A stretch of 64,000 nt of DNA. Origin: Zea mays. Lineage: Eukaryota > Streptophyta > Magnoliopsida > Poales > Poaceae. The stretch spans positions 138,533,982 through 138,597,981 of the forward strand of contig NC_050097.1 in assembly GCF_902167145.1 (NCBI RefSeq). Direction: 5' to 3'. Below the pieces are notes generated by a model that was not told the DNA's origin, did no database searches, and saw only the letters and a program-made list of their open reading frames with translations. This document shows positions 1 to 9,884 of this stretch, piece after piece. The position numbers were made by a program, and so were the translations under genes. How positions within the stretch are numbered: position 1 is the stretch's first letter; every line of letters starts with the position of its first letter.

Positions 1-3000
1 GAGGAATACTATGTAGTGTTGCAGTTTGTTCCTGTAGGACAGTTGGGTTCGGTGGTATGTTAGTTGGCAAACTTGAAGGTCTTGAGACTAGCGGAATCAT
101 AGCATCTGTCTGTGGATATGGCTCATTGAGGTGAGATGAAGATTGTGATAAGGAGCCCGAGGGCTGTTGGCTCTTTGCCATGTGCATCTGCAATTTGTAT
201 AGAACATACATTAATTATATCAGGGCAGAGAAAACAATGGGTGCCTAAGGCTCAAAGACAAATAAGAACTAACCATCTGTGGTGTCACCATTCCAAGCAT
301 TATTTGTGCCTGCATTACAATAAGGCAAAAATTTAAGTTCCTAATCTTTCGTTCTTATGATAGAGAACAGCTTCATGATTTGCTTTTCTCAAACAAAGCA
401 ACAAGCTTATTTCGTTGCATACGTACACAAAATAAAATAAAGAAATAGGGAGTCAAGTCTCAACTTTTATTAACAGTTGACCCACAAGTAAACATGCCAA
501 ATCTTTCTTACATCAGAACATGCACACAAACCAAATTGTTCAGTGTTTAATAAGATGGAAGGAATACTCTTTCTTCCACCCAGGGTCACAAGATAATCAT
601 GAATGTTATTCTATGGACAATCCTAAAAAGAGAAGTGCAAAACATGAACAACAAAAGTTCAATAAATATATAGTAGCACCTATAGAAAGATAGATGGGAA
701 AAAACACACACGCTTAGGTGGGGGTGGCCTTCATGTATTTATGGCTAATATGGCTTGGAGTACAAGGCAATTACAGACCTAATCATCTAAAAGATATGTC
801 TAGATACAATCCTATACAATCTCTAACACCCACCCGCAGTCGCAGCGTGAGAATCCGAGAATCACTTACCCAAAGACTGGACCAAAAATCAGTTAACAAC
901 TGAACATTAAGCCCTTGTCATGACTCATGACAAAGTGTATGTCAATCTCAATATGCTATGTGCGACGGTGAAGCACTGGGTTGGCCGTCATATAGACAAC
1001 ACTCACATTATCACAATACACAATGGTCCTCGAAGGAACAGGGATGTGAAGTTCCTATAGCAGTTGTCTAAACCACACTAGATGACGACATGGGCGATGG
1101 CATGATACTCTATCTCGGCACTAGAGCGAGAGAGTAGTCTGCCGTTTTGAGAACCAAGAGACGAGATTATCACCATGGAAGACACACTACCCGAAGGTAG
1201 AACCGTAGAACGTCGGGAATTAGGACGGCCAGCCCAATCTGCATTTGTATAAGCAAACAAGGACCAATCCGAGCCACTACCGATGTGAAGGTCATAGGAC
1301 AACATGCTATTGACATACTAAAGGGTATGCTTGATCAACACAAGTTGGCGCTCAAAGGGATCATGTATAAAGAGATAGACCTGTTGTACAACATACACCA
1401 AGTCAGGATGAGTGAGCGTAAGACACTGCAAAGTGATAATGGGGCTTCTATACTTGATCGGATCAGCAACAAGCGTGACGGCAGTTGAAGAGAGTTTGGC
1501 ATGAGTGTCAACAGGAGTTGATGTAGAGTGACACTCGATCATGCTCGTCCGCTACAAGAGGTCAACAACATACTGCCGCTAGGAGAGGAAGAGGCCTTCG
1601 GTGGAGCATGTGACGGAGATGCCAAGGAAGTGGTGAAGAGTGTCCAAGTCCATGGTGAACTCGGTGAAGAGGCCTTCAGTGGAGCGTGTGACGATGATGC
1701 TGAGGAAGTGGTGAAGAGTGTCCAAGTCCATGGTGAACTCGAATTGAAGATGCACGGTGAACTATTGCAGCAGAGTTGAGGATGCGATGAGAATGATGTC
1801 ATCAACGTAAAGAAGCAGGTAGGTAGCATGGTCTCCATCTTTGTAAACAAATAGGGACATGCCAGAGGCCGAAGCGACATGGAGGCGTTAAGGAGCAGGG
1901 TGTGAACGGAGTTGTTAAGCGTACCGGGGATGCATTCAGCTTTGCCATTATGAGTAGAGCCGTAAGGGCAGGGTAGGCATAACATAGTGCCATGAGAAGC
2001 AAGGAAGGAACAGATAGCATTGTTAACAAATTCTATGTCATTATCAACCTAAAAACACTTGATGGGTGAGTTGAACTAAACACGCGCATAGTGAAAGAAA
2101 TTAGTGACTAGCTGATGCACTTCAGACTTATGTTGCATGAGAAACGTCAAGCAAAAATGACTAAAAATCATCCAGAATGACAAGATAGTAAAGACAACCC
2201 GGAATACTAGGAACTGGACAAATCTAGACATCACAATGAAGAAACTCGAAGGGGCGGAAGTGCATGAGTTCGAACTAGCAAAAGGTAACCACATATGTTT
2301 ACTAAGCTGACAGGAGTGGTAAATAGAGCGATCTATTTTATTACAGAGATGACTGGGCCAGGGTTCGGGGATTTTCTCGGTCGGGACCATGTTTCGGTCT
2401 CTTCTTAATATAATACCGGGAGGGCGGTCTTTCCCTCCCCGGCCAAGTTTTTTTTTACAGAGATGACTCTGGTATTTTGTAGGGTAGCTAAGGTAGCATG
2501 GCGGGGTGACCAAGACTCTAGTGCCACACAGCGGAGGGGGTCATGAGGTGGGCGTGAGCGGCAGCAACAGTAGGGAAGGTGTAGAGGTCACCGTCACTAG
2601 CGCAGCGAAGCATCTCTCATTTGGTCCAAAGATCCTTAGCAGAGAAACCAAAGGGGTCAAATTCAATGGAGCATGTTGCATAGGGTGTATTTGGTTTGGC
2701 TTTTGGCTTTGACTTTTGTCCCCTAAAAGCCAAAAGCCAAACCAAAGGGTTGGATCCAGGAAGCAGCTTTTTCTAAAAGCCGACTTTCTCGCGGTGCAAA
2801 ACTGAAAGCACCCCTGGACCTGCTTTTAGTGGCTTTCGGATGGAACTGTGAAAACATATATCGAAGAACTTTTAACGGCTTTTGGTGGTTTCGACCAAAC
2901 GGTTTTTAGCTTTTTAACAGCTCACAGCACACAGCAGCTTTTTCAACAGTTTACAGACCACAGCAGCTTTTTTCATAGCCACAGCCCAACCAAACATACC

Positions 3001-6000
3001 CATAATCTAGCTCGGTTTATTTGTTTCCTTCTTAGTTGATTGATTAGTTTCTTGTTCTTAGCTAATTGATAGTTGATTGATTAATTTCCTTTCTTAGCTA
3101 ATTGATAGTTGATTGATTAGTTTCCTTTCTTAGCTAATTAATAGCTGATTGATTAGTTTCTTTTTGAAACTTTGTAATTGTGTATACAAATAGATCAATA
3201 GAATACACCTATCATAGCAGTGTAGTTAGATATCACCAAAAACTCAGTGTGTCCTTCTAGTGTTCATGTTGAGTTTTATGAGTGATTGAGTGATCCAGGA
3301 TCATCTTCATCATCTCTGGCAAGGCACATCGGCGAATAGAAATCTACAGCTGGTACTAGAGCTGCTATTGTTGTTTGAGTTGTGCTTATAGTCATACAGG
3401 GTGGATGAATTGCCTCGCCACCGCGGCTCTAGCAATGACGACCACAGGCCGGTGATCCAACGGGTCATGAGGGAGAGTGATGGTAGCGTGCAGTGCCCAT
3501 TGTTGACCAATACCAACTACTACTCATGGGCAATGCTCATAAAGTTGAAGCTACAGGTGGGACACCTATGGATCGGCACCACCGACTACATCGATGGTCG
3601 TAAAGCTCTTGAGGTCATCGCCCTCAAGGTACCTCCAGAGATGCAAGAGGTGATCACGAGCAAGGCGACCGCCAAGATCGCGTGGGACGTCATCAAGAAA
3701 ATGCACCTCGGTGTGGATCAATTGCGTCAAGCGAAGGCAAACACGCTACAACCTAGGAAACAACCCTTGGCATGCAGACTTGTGTGGCCCGGGTTGTTGC
3801 CAGGGGGTACATCATCCAACAGCCAGGGATAGAATACGACGATGTGTTTGCTTTGGTCACACGGATGGAATTTGTGGATTTTGCTTGCTGTTGCGGCACA
3901 GAGGGGTTTGCTTGTGCATCACATGGATATCAAGTTAGTGTTCCTGGATGATGAGCTCAAAGATTTGTTGCTACTAGGCACGAAGCAAAGGTCCTATAGC
4001 TAAAGAAAGTGTTGTATTCATCAAGCACCAAGAGCGTGTAACGCGAAGCTGGACAACAGCCTGCACAAACTCAACTTCACCAAGTGTGCCAACGAGCATG
4101 GGATGTACACCAACGGCGCCGTCGACAACCTGATCATCACTAGAGCAAGGCCGGTGAACGTCCATAACCTTAGGTGGGGTGACCATATAATAGGGCCAAT
4201 ATGGCTTGGAACATTGGAGTACAAGACAATTATAGATGTAAAAGATATGCCTAGCTATAATCCTATACAATCTCTAACAACACCAAATCACGGGAGATTA
4301 TTAAAGTAAAATATATGTTAGTAAATAGATTCAGTAAACAATTGAAAACTTTATTCCAAACAATATGAAGAGACTTTACAACCTACACAACGCGAAAATA
4401 AAAGGTTTGAATCAAGTACAAAATGACATTAAGAACACACAATTGACAAGTCCAATCACTATTAACAAAAAAATAACCTGAAATAGGGCCTTCGGCAGCT
4501 GTGGAATTCCTTGCAGCAAAGTTTTGGATTGTTCCTTATTTTGAGTGGCTAGGAACTGTGATTTTTTAATAAAAAATACATAAGAAACTACAATCAGCAC
4601 TTGTTCATTTGTAAATGTCTAGTAATTGAAGTGCATAAAAGACTACGAGTTAACCTTCAATTCAACCATGACTTCATGCAGCTGATGCCTTGACATTCTG
4701 GCCAAATAATGAGTAAGAGGATCATTTCCAAGTCCATACTGGACAGGTAAACCGTTTTGAACATTTGCAGTCTGAGCTCCACCAAGGACGCCAGCCATCA
4801 CAGACGCAGCATGTATTGCTGGTGGGAGACCAACAGGCTGGTGAAGGTTTGCCTCTCCAACAACAGAAGTTCCAGCTAACTGTTTCTGACTATCTGTGCC
4901 AGTCCATAAGGAAATCAGTGTTAGCATCGATGAACATAAAATATGCATAAGAATTGAAATCATATACATAAATAAATGGTGAATGAAAAAAAAAGAAACC
5001 AACCAACATTAGATGTCATCCCTGGCCCTCCACGACCCTGCAATGCATAAATGTATCCAGCATAAGCCAACAAGTTGGTCTAATTTAAGCTAAATCAACT
5101 TCAGTTAGTTGAGATGTTCTAATGAACGAACACGCACCAACTTCATCTCCACAGTGAAAGCTACTTAATTTCCAAAAGGAAAAGCTCACAGATCGACATA
5201 GATTCTTTTGTGTACAGTAACATCATGCTAATCATTTCACATGTCTCAAAGATAGTTCAAGAAAAACATGTCTTGAAGATAAGTTAGCATAAAAAGCTGT
5301 GTCCTTATATAAATCAACTGCATCTGGTTGATAGCTTGTAAATAGCAGTATCTGTTGTGTAAACTCAACATTTTGGCAACAAAAACTGGCACATATGTAT
5401 CAGCATTGGACACTCATTGGTAGTGATTTACAAAGCCTGCTGGTAGAAACTACAGTGAGGGGAAATGTTAACACAACACCGAAAGAAAACTGTGAGTTCT
5501 TATGTACATATATAAAGGCCGATTGGATATATACTATTTTTCAGCAATCAATTTACCAACAGTGGCAATCTCTTGCTGACGCATAAACAAAGACCGATTA
5601 TACATCTTCCATAATACTATAACACTTCTTTTGCTATTTGCAGAAAGTAAACCTCATATTCAGCAGTCAGCAAACTTCTGAAGGGCTCTTTCAACCATAA
5701 CATATATTATATTAAGACAATAGCTTCGCCAGACTACAATCCAACTTCTTTGGCACGCTACTTCCATGAAGGGGAAAGGTCGAGATAACGGGCATTTTTT
5801 CCAACCGCAAAGCATTGGCACCACACCATAACAATATAATTCAATGAGCGAAAGGGCCTCTAGCCTAGTGGTTAAGGACTTCCGAGTAGCACCTCCAAGT
5901 CCTGGGTTCGATTTCCCTCGGGAGCGAATTTTCAGGCTTGGTTAAAAAAATCCCCTCGTTGTGCCTCATCCGCTCTCGGGTTACGATGTCCTGTGCGCCA

Positions 6001-8045
6001 CCCTCCGGTTGGGCCGTTGCAGAGTGGACAGTTGACGCTGGCCCGTTAGTGATGGGAGGCCAGGGTTCGGGGATTTTCTCGGCCGGGACCATTGTTTCGG
6101 TCTCTTCTTAATATAATACCGGGAGGGCGGTCTTTCCCTCCCCGGCCGAGTTTTTTTTTTATATATAATTCAATGAAGGAATTGAACCGTACAGCAGGTG
6201 TGTGTATGTACAACCAAGCAGCTGTACATACACAAACACGCTTGTAAGAGATCGAAACAGGAGACACAGGGTGGTTGGAGAAGGCGCAACTATTATCATT
6301 CACAGAACGAAGACAATACAACTTCTCAGATTAACAGAGAACTCCAAAGGTGGTAGGAAAGGCTCTTCTACAGTAAAAATTTGAGGATCGTCGACCTTTT
6401 CTCTATTTCTGTCAGTGTTCCTCCCATTTTCAGCAAAATCAACCCGTAACTGACGACCATTGATCTCGTAACCCTGAAGGTTCCGCCGTGCACTTAGAGC
6501 AGTTTCCTCGTCCTTGTACTCGCAAAAGCCATAACCTTTTGGCTTGCCAGTCTCTTTGTCAATCACCAACCTGCAAGCAATTTGTAGCAGTCAGTTGCCA
6601 AAAAGCATAGCTCAATAGCATTTTAATCAAATTCACAAGTTGCAAAAACATAACCGTAGCAAACATGTTACTGGGCCAAAATCAGTTTCAGCAAATATTC
6701 ACCTAGGAGAAATCTGATCAAATAAAGGCACATGTGTATATGCCAGACATGTCAGATACCAGTGCTGCTCTGGACTTACTGAGATTTATGGTTAAGCATC
6801 AGTCTAACTCAAAATATCACTTGTGATAGTCTTCATAAGAAAACTGTGGTTCTATAGTATGTCAGGCATGCCCAACGAAACTTGGTAAGTTCCACATATG
6901 GCTACATTAGTTTATACATCAATGTTCTATATCATTACCATTCCTAAAGGTAAATTTACAAGAATCATAACGACCCCCCCCCCCCCCCCCCGTCTGAGGA
7001 AGACATGAATCTTTGAAAGCAAAGCAAGATTGGCGAGGGGGCATCTATTTTTTTAGTTTACCCTGTTCTGCTCATCACAACATATACAGCTTTCTTCTGT
7101 CATATTTGCTCAAAAGATATGTGCTGCACAAGCGCAATTCAGCCATCAAACTTGTGTAATCAATTTGCCGTTAGTCGGTATTCTGACCGTGGTGAGGCAC
7201 CGTGGTTCTTTTTCATTTGTAGCACAATGCCAACACCTGAACATATTCCTTCGTTTTTAATATAAACAGAATAAATAAGGCAAAAACACACATTTTGACA
7301 GTAAGTGCTAGTTTCTACAACCCATCTAGAGCTGCACGACAGTGTTACAGTTTTTATGTGGGTGAGCAGAAGCGCACCTGAAGGATACGACTGGGCCAAC
7401 CTCTTCGCAAATCTGCACGAGCTGCTCCTCTGTCGCATCGTATGGTATGTTGCCAACTGTAATTGAGATTGATAAATACAACCTGTCAGTCCTAAAATCC
7501 CCTGCACATCCAGAAACAACAACAAAAACATCTTGCGCGCCCAATGAAGCATTAGGGTGATATGTTGGGAATAGTGCCACATTGTGTGGTGTGGGTGGTC
7601 AAGCATGGTTTATATGATTGAGGGTGTAACCCTAATGCGCTAGGTTTTTCAGGGTAGTATTGACCCAACAGACCTAAAGGCCACTGCTATGTGTTAGTAC
7701 GAGTGTGTCATGGCCGATGGGGGTGGACGCGCCGTGGTCCAGTTCCAATGCCATAAACCAAAACCCTAGGCAAGAAGTTCGATCCGAAGAGGGGCTCAGG
7801 ACAGGGGAATCAGCGCCAAATCGGAAGAACCCGGGGGCCGAGTCCAAATCGACCCGAACTGAAAAGGAGCTGCCCTCGGTGACACCAGCGAACCACGGCA
7901 GGTGGCTCTCCTCCCCCCTCGGCCCCTCCAAGTGGAACCAAAGCCTCCGAGCTTCCGGATCACGCCGGTCAGGGAACGTAACCGAGGGTGGCGAAGGCGT
8001 ACCGAAGACGCAGCGATTCTGAGCGCCCACGGGAGCAGCGGCCAT
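1..8045 (-). CDS. CSTF64: CstF-64-like cleavage stimulation factor subunit, N-terminal 290 residues, eight exons, continues past left edge
   Basis: Nuclear RNA-binding subunit of the cleavage stimulation factor, which binds the downstream element during mRNA 3'-end formation. Exons read on the minus strand: 8045-8003, 7456-7378, 6570-6396, 5037-5004, 4893-4655, 4555-4478, 309-274 and 187-1. All introns are GT/AG and every junction keeps frame, giving 871 nt. The start ATG (8045-8043) opens [14 protein letters not shown]. An RRM spans about residues 12-90, with RNP2 at CVFVGNIPYD and RNP1 around KGYGFCEY (residues 52-59). Residues about 110-228 match the CstF-64 hinge, including [13 protein letters not shown] and [19 protein letters not shown]. 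Exon 8 starts the Pro/Ser/Gln-rich part. The conserved C-terminal domain would lie left of the window. I see no stop or frameshift. Intron 6 (4477-310) is swollen by transposons and intron 3 holds a SINE. Family identity is confident; exon edges rest on splice consensus and family comparison only. Confidence 0.93.
310..700. other. Host sequence of intron 6 beside exon 7
   Basis: AT-rich intron sequence between exon 7 (ends at 309 on this side) and the copia LTR fragment. The acceptor for exon 7 is the TGCAG ending at 310. I found no coding or repeat signature, although part of it may be the far end of the LTR, whose border I cannot fix. Confidence 0.4.
700..828 (-). mobile_element. Ty1-copia 3' LTR fragment inside CstF-64 intron 6
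   Basis: On the minus strand the LTR begins TGTTAGAGATTG at 828. It carries a TATA-like box (CATAAATACATG on the minus strand, about 728-740). A G-rich, polypurine-like stretch at 829-840 sits where a 3' LTR's priming tract should be, beside the copia pol remnant. A homologous stretch recurs at 4165-4279. The lower-coordinate end is uncertain. Confidence 0.5.
900..2682 (-). pseudogene. Degenerate Ty1-copia pol (GAG-pre, integrase, RT end, RNase H)
   Basis: Read on the minus strand, pieces appear in the normal copia order. GAG-pre/integrase zinc finger lies about 2680-2280 (LGHPAM, then YHSCQLSKH). The integrase core follows about 2270-1900 (DDFSHF-like and NGKAE motifs in different frames). 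The end of RT is 1542-1318 ([16 protein letters not shown]). RNase H is 1305-950 ([15 protein letters not shown], then a [14 protein letters not shown] tail). Frameshifts and stops are frequent, so it is dead. A SINE fragment splits the integrase at 2355-2454. A duplicated 81-bp segment is also visible near 1586-1740 (GTGGTGAAGAGTGTCCAAGT occurs twice). Confidence 0.8.
2355..2454 (+). mobile_element. 5'-truncated T-tailed SINE copy with 14-bp target duplication
   Basis: A 100-bp insert matching the 3' third of the full SINE at 5848-6162 and ending in an oligo-T run. It is flanked by exact 14-bp direct repeats, TTACAGAGATGACT, at 2341-2354 and 2455-2468. It interrupts the copia integrase remnant, whose reading continues on both sides. 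Confidence 0.85.
2683..3001. mobile_element. MITE-like element with GGG-ended terminal inverted repeats
   Basis: A 319-bp non-coding unit. It starts GGGTGTATTTGGTT and ends AACCAAACATACCC, so 12 of 14 terminal positions match as an inverted repeat. ATA flanks both ends (2680-2682 and 3002-3004). The first 60 bp also contain a strong internal hairpin (GGCTTTTGGCTTT against AAAGCCAAAAGCC). Its superfamily is not clear; a PIF/Harbinger or hAT type is possible. Confidence 0.6.
3005..3348 (+). repeat. Probable LTR of a plus-strand copia fragment, with short tandem repeats
   Basis: About three copies of a roughly 38-bp unit (CTTAGCTAATTGATAGTTGA core) lie at 3028-3160. The stretch ends in CTACA at 3348. 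A methionine-tRNA-type primer site remnant, TGGTACTAGAGC, follows at 3351-3362, where TGGTATCAGAGC would be normal. This supports reading 3348 as an LTR 3' end. Confidence 0.5.
3401..4150 (+). pseudogene. Ty1-copia gag joined to partial RT by internal deletion
   Basis: The first part (3401-3750) reads as a copia gag of the UBN2/DUF4219 kind ([37 protein letters not shown]). From about 3785 it jumps to RT sequence (VARGYI, then [10 protein letters not shown]). Another jump follows at about 3965, to KALY-RQAPRAWNAKLD-type RT in another frame. Protease and integrase are missing. Opposite in strand to the 900-2682 copia remnant, so it is a separate insertion in the same intron. Confidence 0.75.
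4165..4279 (-). mobile_element. Truncated copia LTR, homologous to 700-828
   Basis: On the minus strand it begins TGTTAGAGATTG at 4279 and follows the 828 LTR closely for about 100 bp, then diverges. It is probably the 5' LTR end of the same minus-strand copia element, cut by the plus-strand copia fragment. It marks the right edge of the nest in intron 6. Confidence 0.5.
5848..6162 (+). mobile_element. Full-length tRNA-derived SINE in CstF-64 intron 3
   Basis: A 315-bp unit with a tRNA-like head. The A box is TAGCCTAGTGG at 5861-5871 and the B box GGTTCGATTTCC at 5905-5916. The body is unrelated to the tRNA part and the tail is oligo-T. Exact 14-bp target duplications, ATATAATTCAATGA, flank it at 5834-5847 and 6163-6176. 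The pol III boxes and T tail resemble plant SINEs such as p-SINE1 and maize SINE families; I cannot name the family. It is antisense to the host gene and well away from splice sites. Confidence 0.92.
6974..6991. repeat. Run of 18 C in CstF-64 intron 2
   Basis: Uninterrupted poly-C tract on the plus strand, which is poly-G in the pre-mRNA. Length may be unreliable because homopolymers are prone to assembly error. Confidence 0.9.
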
Positions 8046-8240
8046 GCTCAGCGGCGGCACGGGAGGCGCCCGGCCGGCTGCTTGGCTGCTTCCGCCGTGA
8101 GATGCCGGTGGGCGTGGCCCGTGGATGTGTATGCCTCGCTCGCAGGCCGCGGCTGTGGCGTGCGTGGCGCCCGTTTATTATAGGGGAGGGACTGAGGGAG
8201 GGGAGGCAAGGGTGTCAACATATATATGTGCAGATAAAGA
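8046..8240 (-). promoter_or_regulatory. Probable 5' UTR and core promoter of the CstF-64 gene
   Basis: GC-rich sequence lies directly upstream of the start codon, read on the minus strand. Two TATA-like stretches are visible: CTATAATAAA on the minus strand near 8171-8182, and ATATATAT near 8216-8226. The first would place transcription start about 100 nt before the ATG. No transcript evidence is available, so the choice between them is a guess. Confidence 0.35.
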
Positions 8241-8400
8241 TAAGCTTAAGCCTTGTTTAGAATAACTAGAGTTAATAGTTACCTAGCTAATAAATTATTA
8301 GCTGGGTTAAATCAGCTAATAAACTAATTGTTAGATGTGAGGTACTAACAATTAGTTATGGTATTAAGGGATGGTATTTGGAAACCAACAAATAATTTTT
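8240..8400. repeat. AT-rich, palindrome-rich MITE-like sequence
   Basis: Contains a perfect 13-bp hairpin (AACTAATTGTTAG at 8322-8334 against CTAACAATTAGTT at 8345-8357) and smaller palindromes such as AGCTAATAAATTATTAGCT. Element ends and target duplication could not be fixed. Confidence 0.35.
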
Positions 8401-8515
8401 AATAGCGAATTATTAATTTTAGAGGTTATAAATATGACCTTAGACATGATTTGTTTGTAGAGATAAGAATATATTGTTTCTAGAGATAAGAATAGATGAG
8501 ATATAGGGTTAGTTT

Positions 8516-8633
8516 AGTGTCTGACGCGCGGCGCCACGCCGCGTCTAAGCCGCGGCGGCTGAATCGGCCGCCATAGCTGCAGCAGCGAAAGTGTGGCAAG
8601 AGGTGGCAGTTTAGGCGTAATACTAAACAGCCC
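8516..8633. mobile_element. Short MITE-like element with GC-rich core
   Basis: 118 bp. It begins GGGTTAGTTTAGT and ends ACTAAACAGCCC, an imperfect inverted repeat with one gap. ATATA flanks both sides (8511-8515 and 8634-8638). The core is unusually GC-rich for its surroundings. The ends resemble the 2683-3001 element in starting GGG and in the ATA flank. Confidence 0.45.
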
Positions 8634-8638
8634 ATATA

Positions 8639-8990
8639 CTTAAGGTCGTTACAACAAACCACGGATTAAATTTATCTCTACGTGTAAACAAAGGTGCGGC
8701 ATGACAGGATAATAAGATTTCACAGCTCCTCTGGTGTTCATGTGCTCTTGACAAGACACCGATTTAGCTGCCAACGCGTTTTTCTTTTCCAGCCGGGATT
8801 TATTGCGCTGATTTGCTTTGATTAGCCTGGATTCTCGTTCTAAGTGTGTTTCTTCGCTCTTGAGTCTCGACCATGCTCCCCGCATTCATCGCTCTGATTT
8901 TATTTCTTTGTTTTTTTTTTTGCCCCACAACTCCACAAGTCGTTCGCGTTCGTGTGTGCTTGACTGACAACCGGAATGTCAATGAGGCAT
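8639..8990. other. Intergenic stretch with no recognised content
   Basis: Upstream of the CstF-64 gene. No open frame with family resemblance, no LTR ends and no TIRs were recognised. Confidence 0.5.
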
Positions 8991-8994
8991 TTAA

Positions 8995-9184
8995 TTTTCC
9001 TGACTAAAACTAAGCTCGTGCCACATCAAATATTTAACTATTAATTATTAAATATAGAATTAATTAGATTTATCTGGTCTTTTAGTTTCCATTTGTATAA
9101 TTAATTTTATAATTAAACTATATTTAATATAATTATCATTCAAACATTCGATGATGTGACAGAGACTAAACTTCAGTTTAGTGG
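8995..9184. mobile_element. AT-rich MITE-like palindrome
   Basis: The left end (CTAAAACTAAGCTCGTGCCA, then CATCAAAT) and the reverse complement of the right end (CTAAACTGAAGTTTAGTCTC, then TGTCACATCATCGAAT) resemble each other over about 35 bp around an AT-rich centre. Exact ends are not certain. Element H's LTR starts right beside it. Confidence 0.4.
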
Positions 9185-9657
9185 TGTTGGTCACCTGTTT
9201 TGATTCCTAAAACAGACCAAAACAGGACAATATAATTCATGTTAAGAGACATTTATTCCTGTAATCTATTCTGAAGATAGATTAGAGGAAAAAGACTATG
9301 AAAATAAAATGACCTTTGAATAAAGTAAGGCCACTTAAGAAGAATGATGTATCATTTTTGTTGCTTCTTCTCCATTATGCAAAATTACAAGTACATCTTT
9401 TAAGCAAAATGGGAAGTATAGAGGCAAAGAAGATACAGCTTCGTAGGTGGAACAAATCAGACCTCGGGCAAATAAGGTGTCTCATGCATGGCACTGTACA
9501 ACTATTTATAGTGTTGACTCACAATACATCATCATATGAAATTACAAATATACCCTCTACTCCTATACATACAAACTACGAAATCTTCAAATGTGTTGAT
9601 CAAGCCTTCAGGTTTTCTTCTCCTTCCTTGTTGACTTGTTGGCACTCGTTTTCATCA

Positions 9658-9884
9658 TGGAGCGGAAGCATTTAGCTCTGTTGTGCGTGTGTGTCGCTCA
9701 GACGAAGGTCCTGAACGAAGGTGTGCTTCATTGTCCCTTCGGAACACCTAAAACAGACTTAAAACAATTGGCAATCTCATGTTTTGAGGAGCTTCAGCAG
9801 GAGAAGGTCACCGATAGTGGAGCGGAAGCATTTAGCTGTGCTGCGCGTGTGCGTCGCTCAAACGAAGGTCCTGAACGAAGGTGT
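9658..9884. repeat. 158-bp tandem duplication within the H LTR
   Basis: GGAGCGGAAGCATTTAGCT and about 70 following bases (GAAGGTCCTGAACGAAGGTG) recur with an offset of 158 bp (9658 and 9816). The second copy is cut by element G and continues at 32284. Confidence 0.75.

Noticed and set aside
7160..7606. Minus-strand 148-codon frame over CstF-64 exon 2
   Set aside because: Different phase from the RRM exon and mostly intron; a shadow.
7674..8183. Several open frames of 90-130 codons on both strands over CstF-64 exon 1
   Set aside because: GC-rich first exon and intron 1 give chance open frames; only [14 protein letters not shown] joins the RRM in frame.
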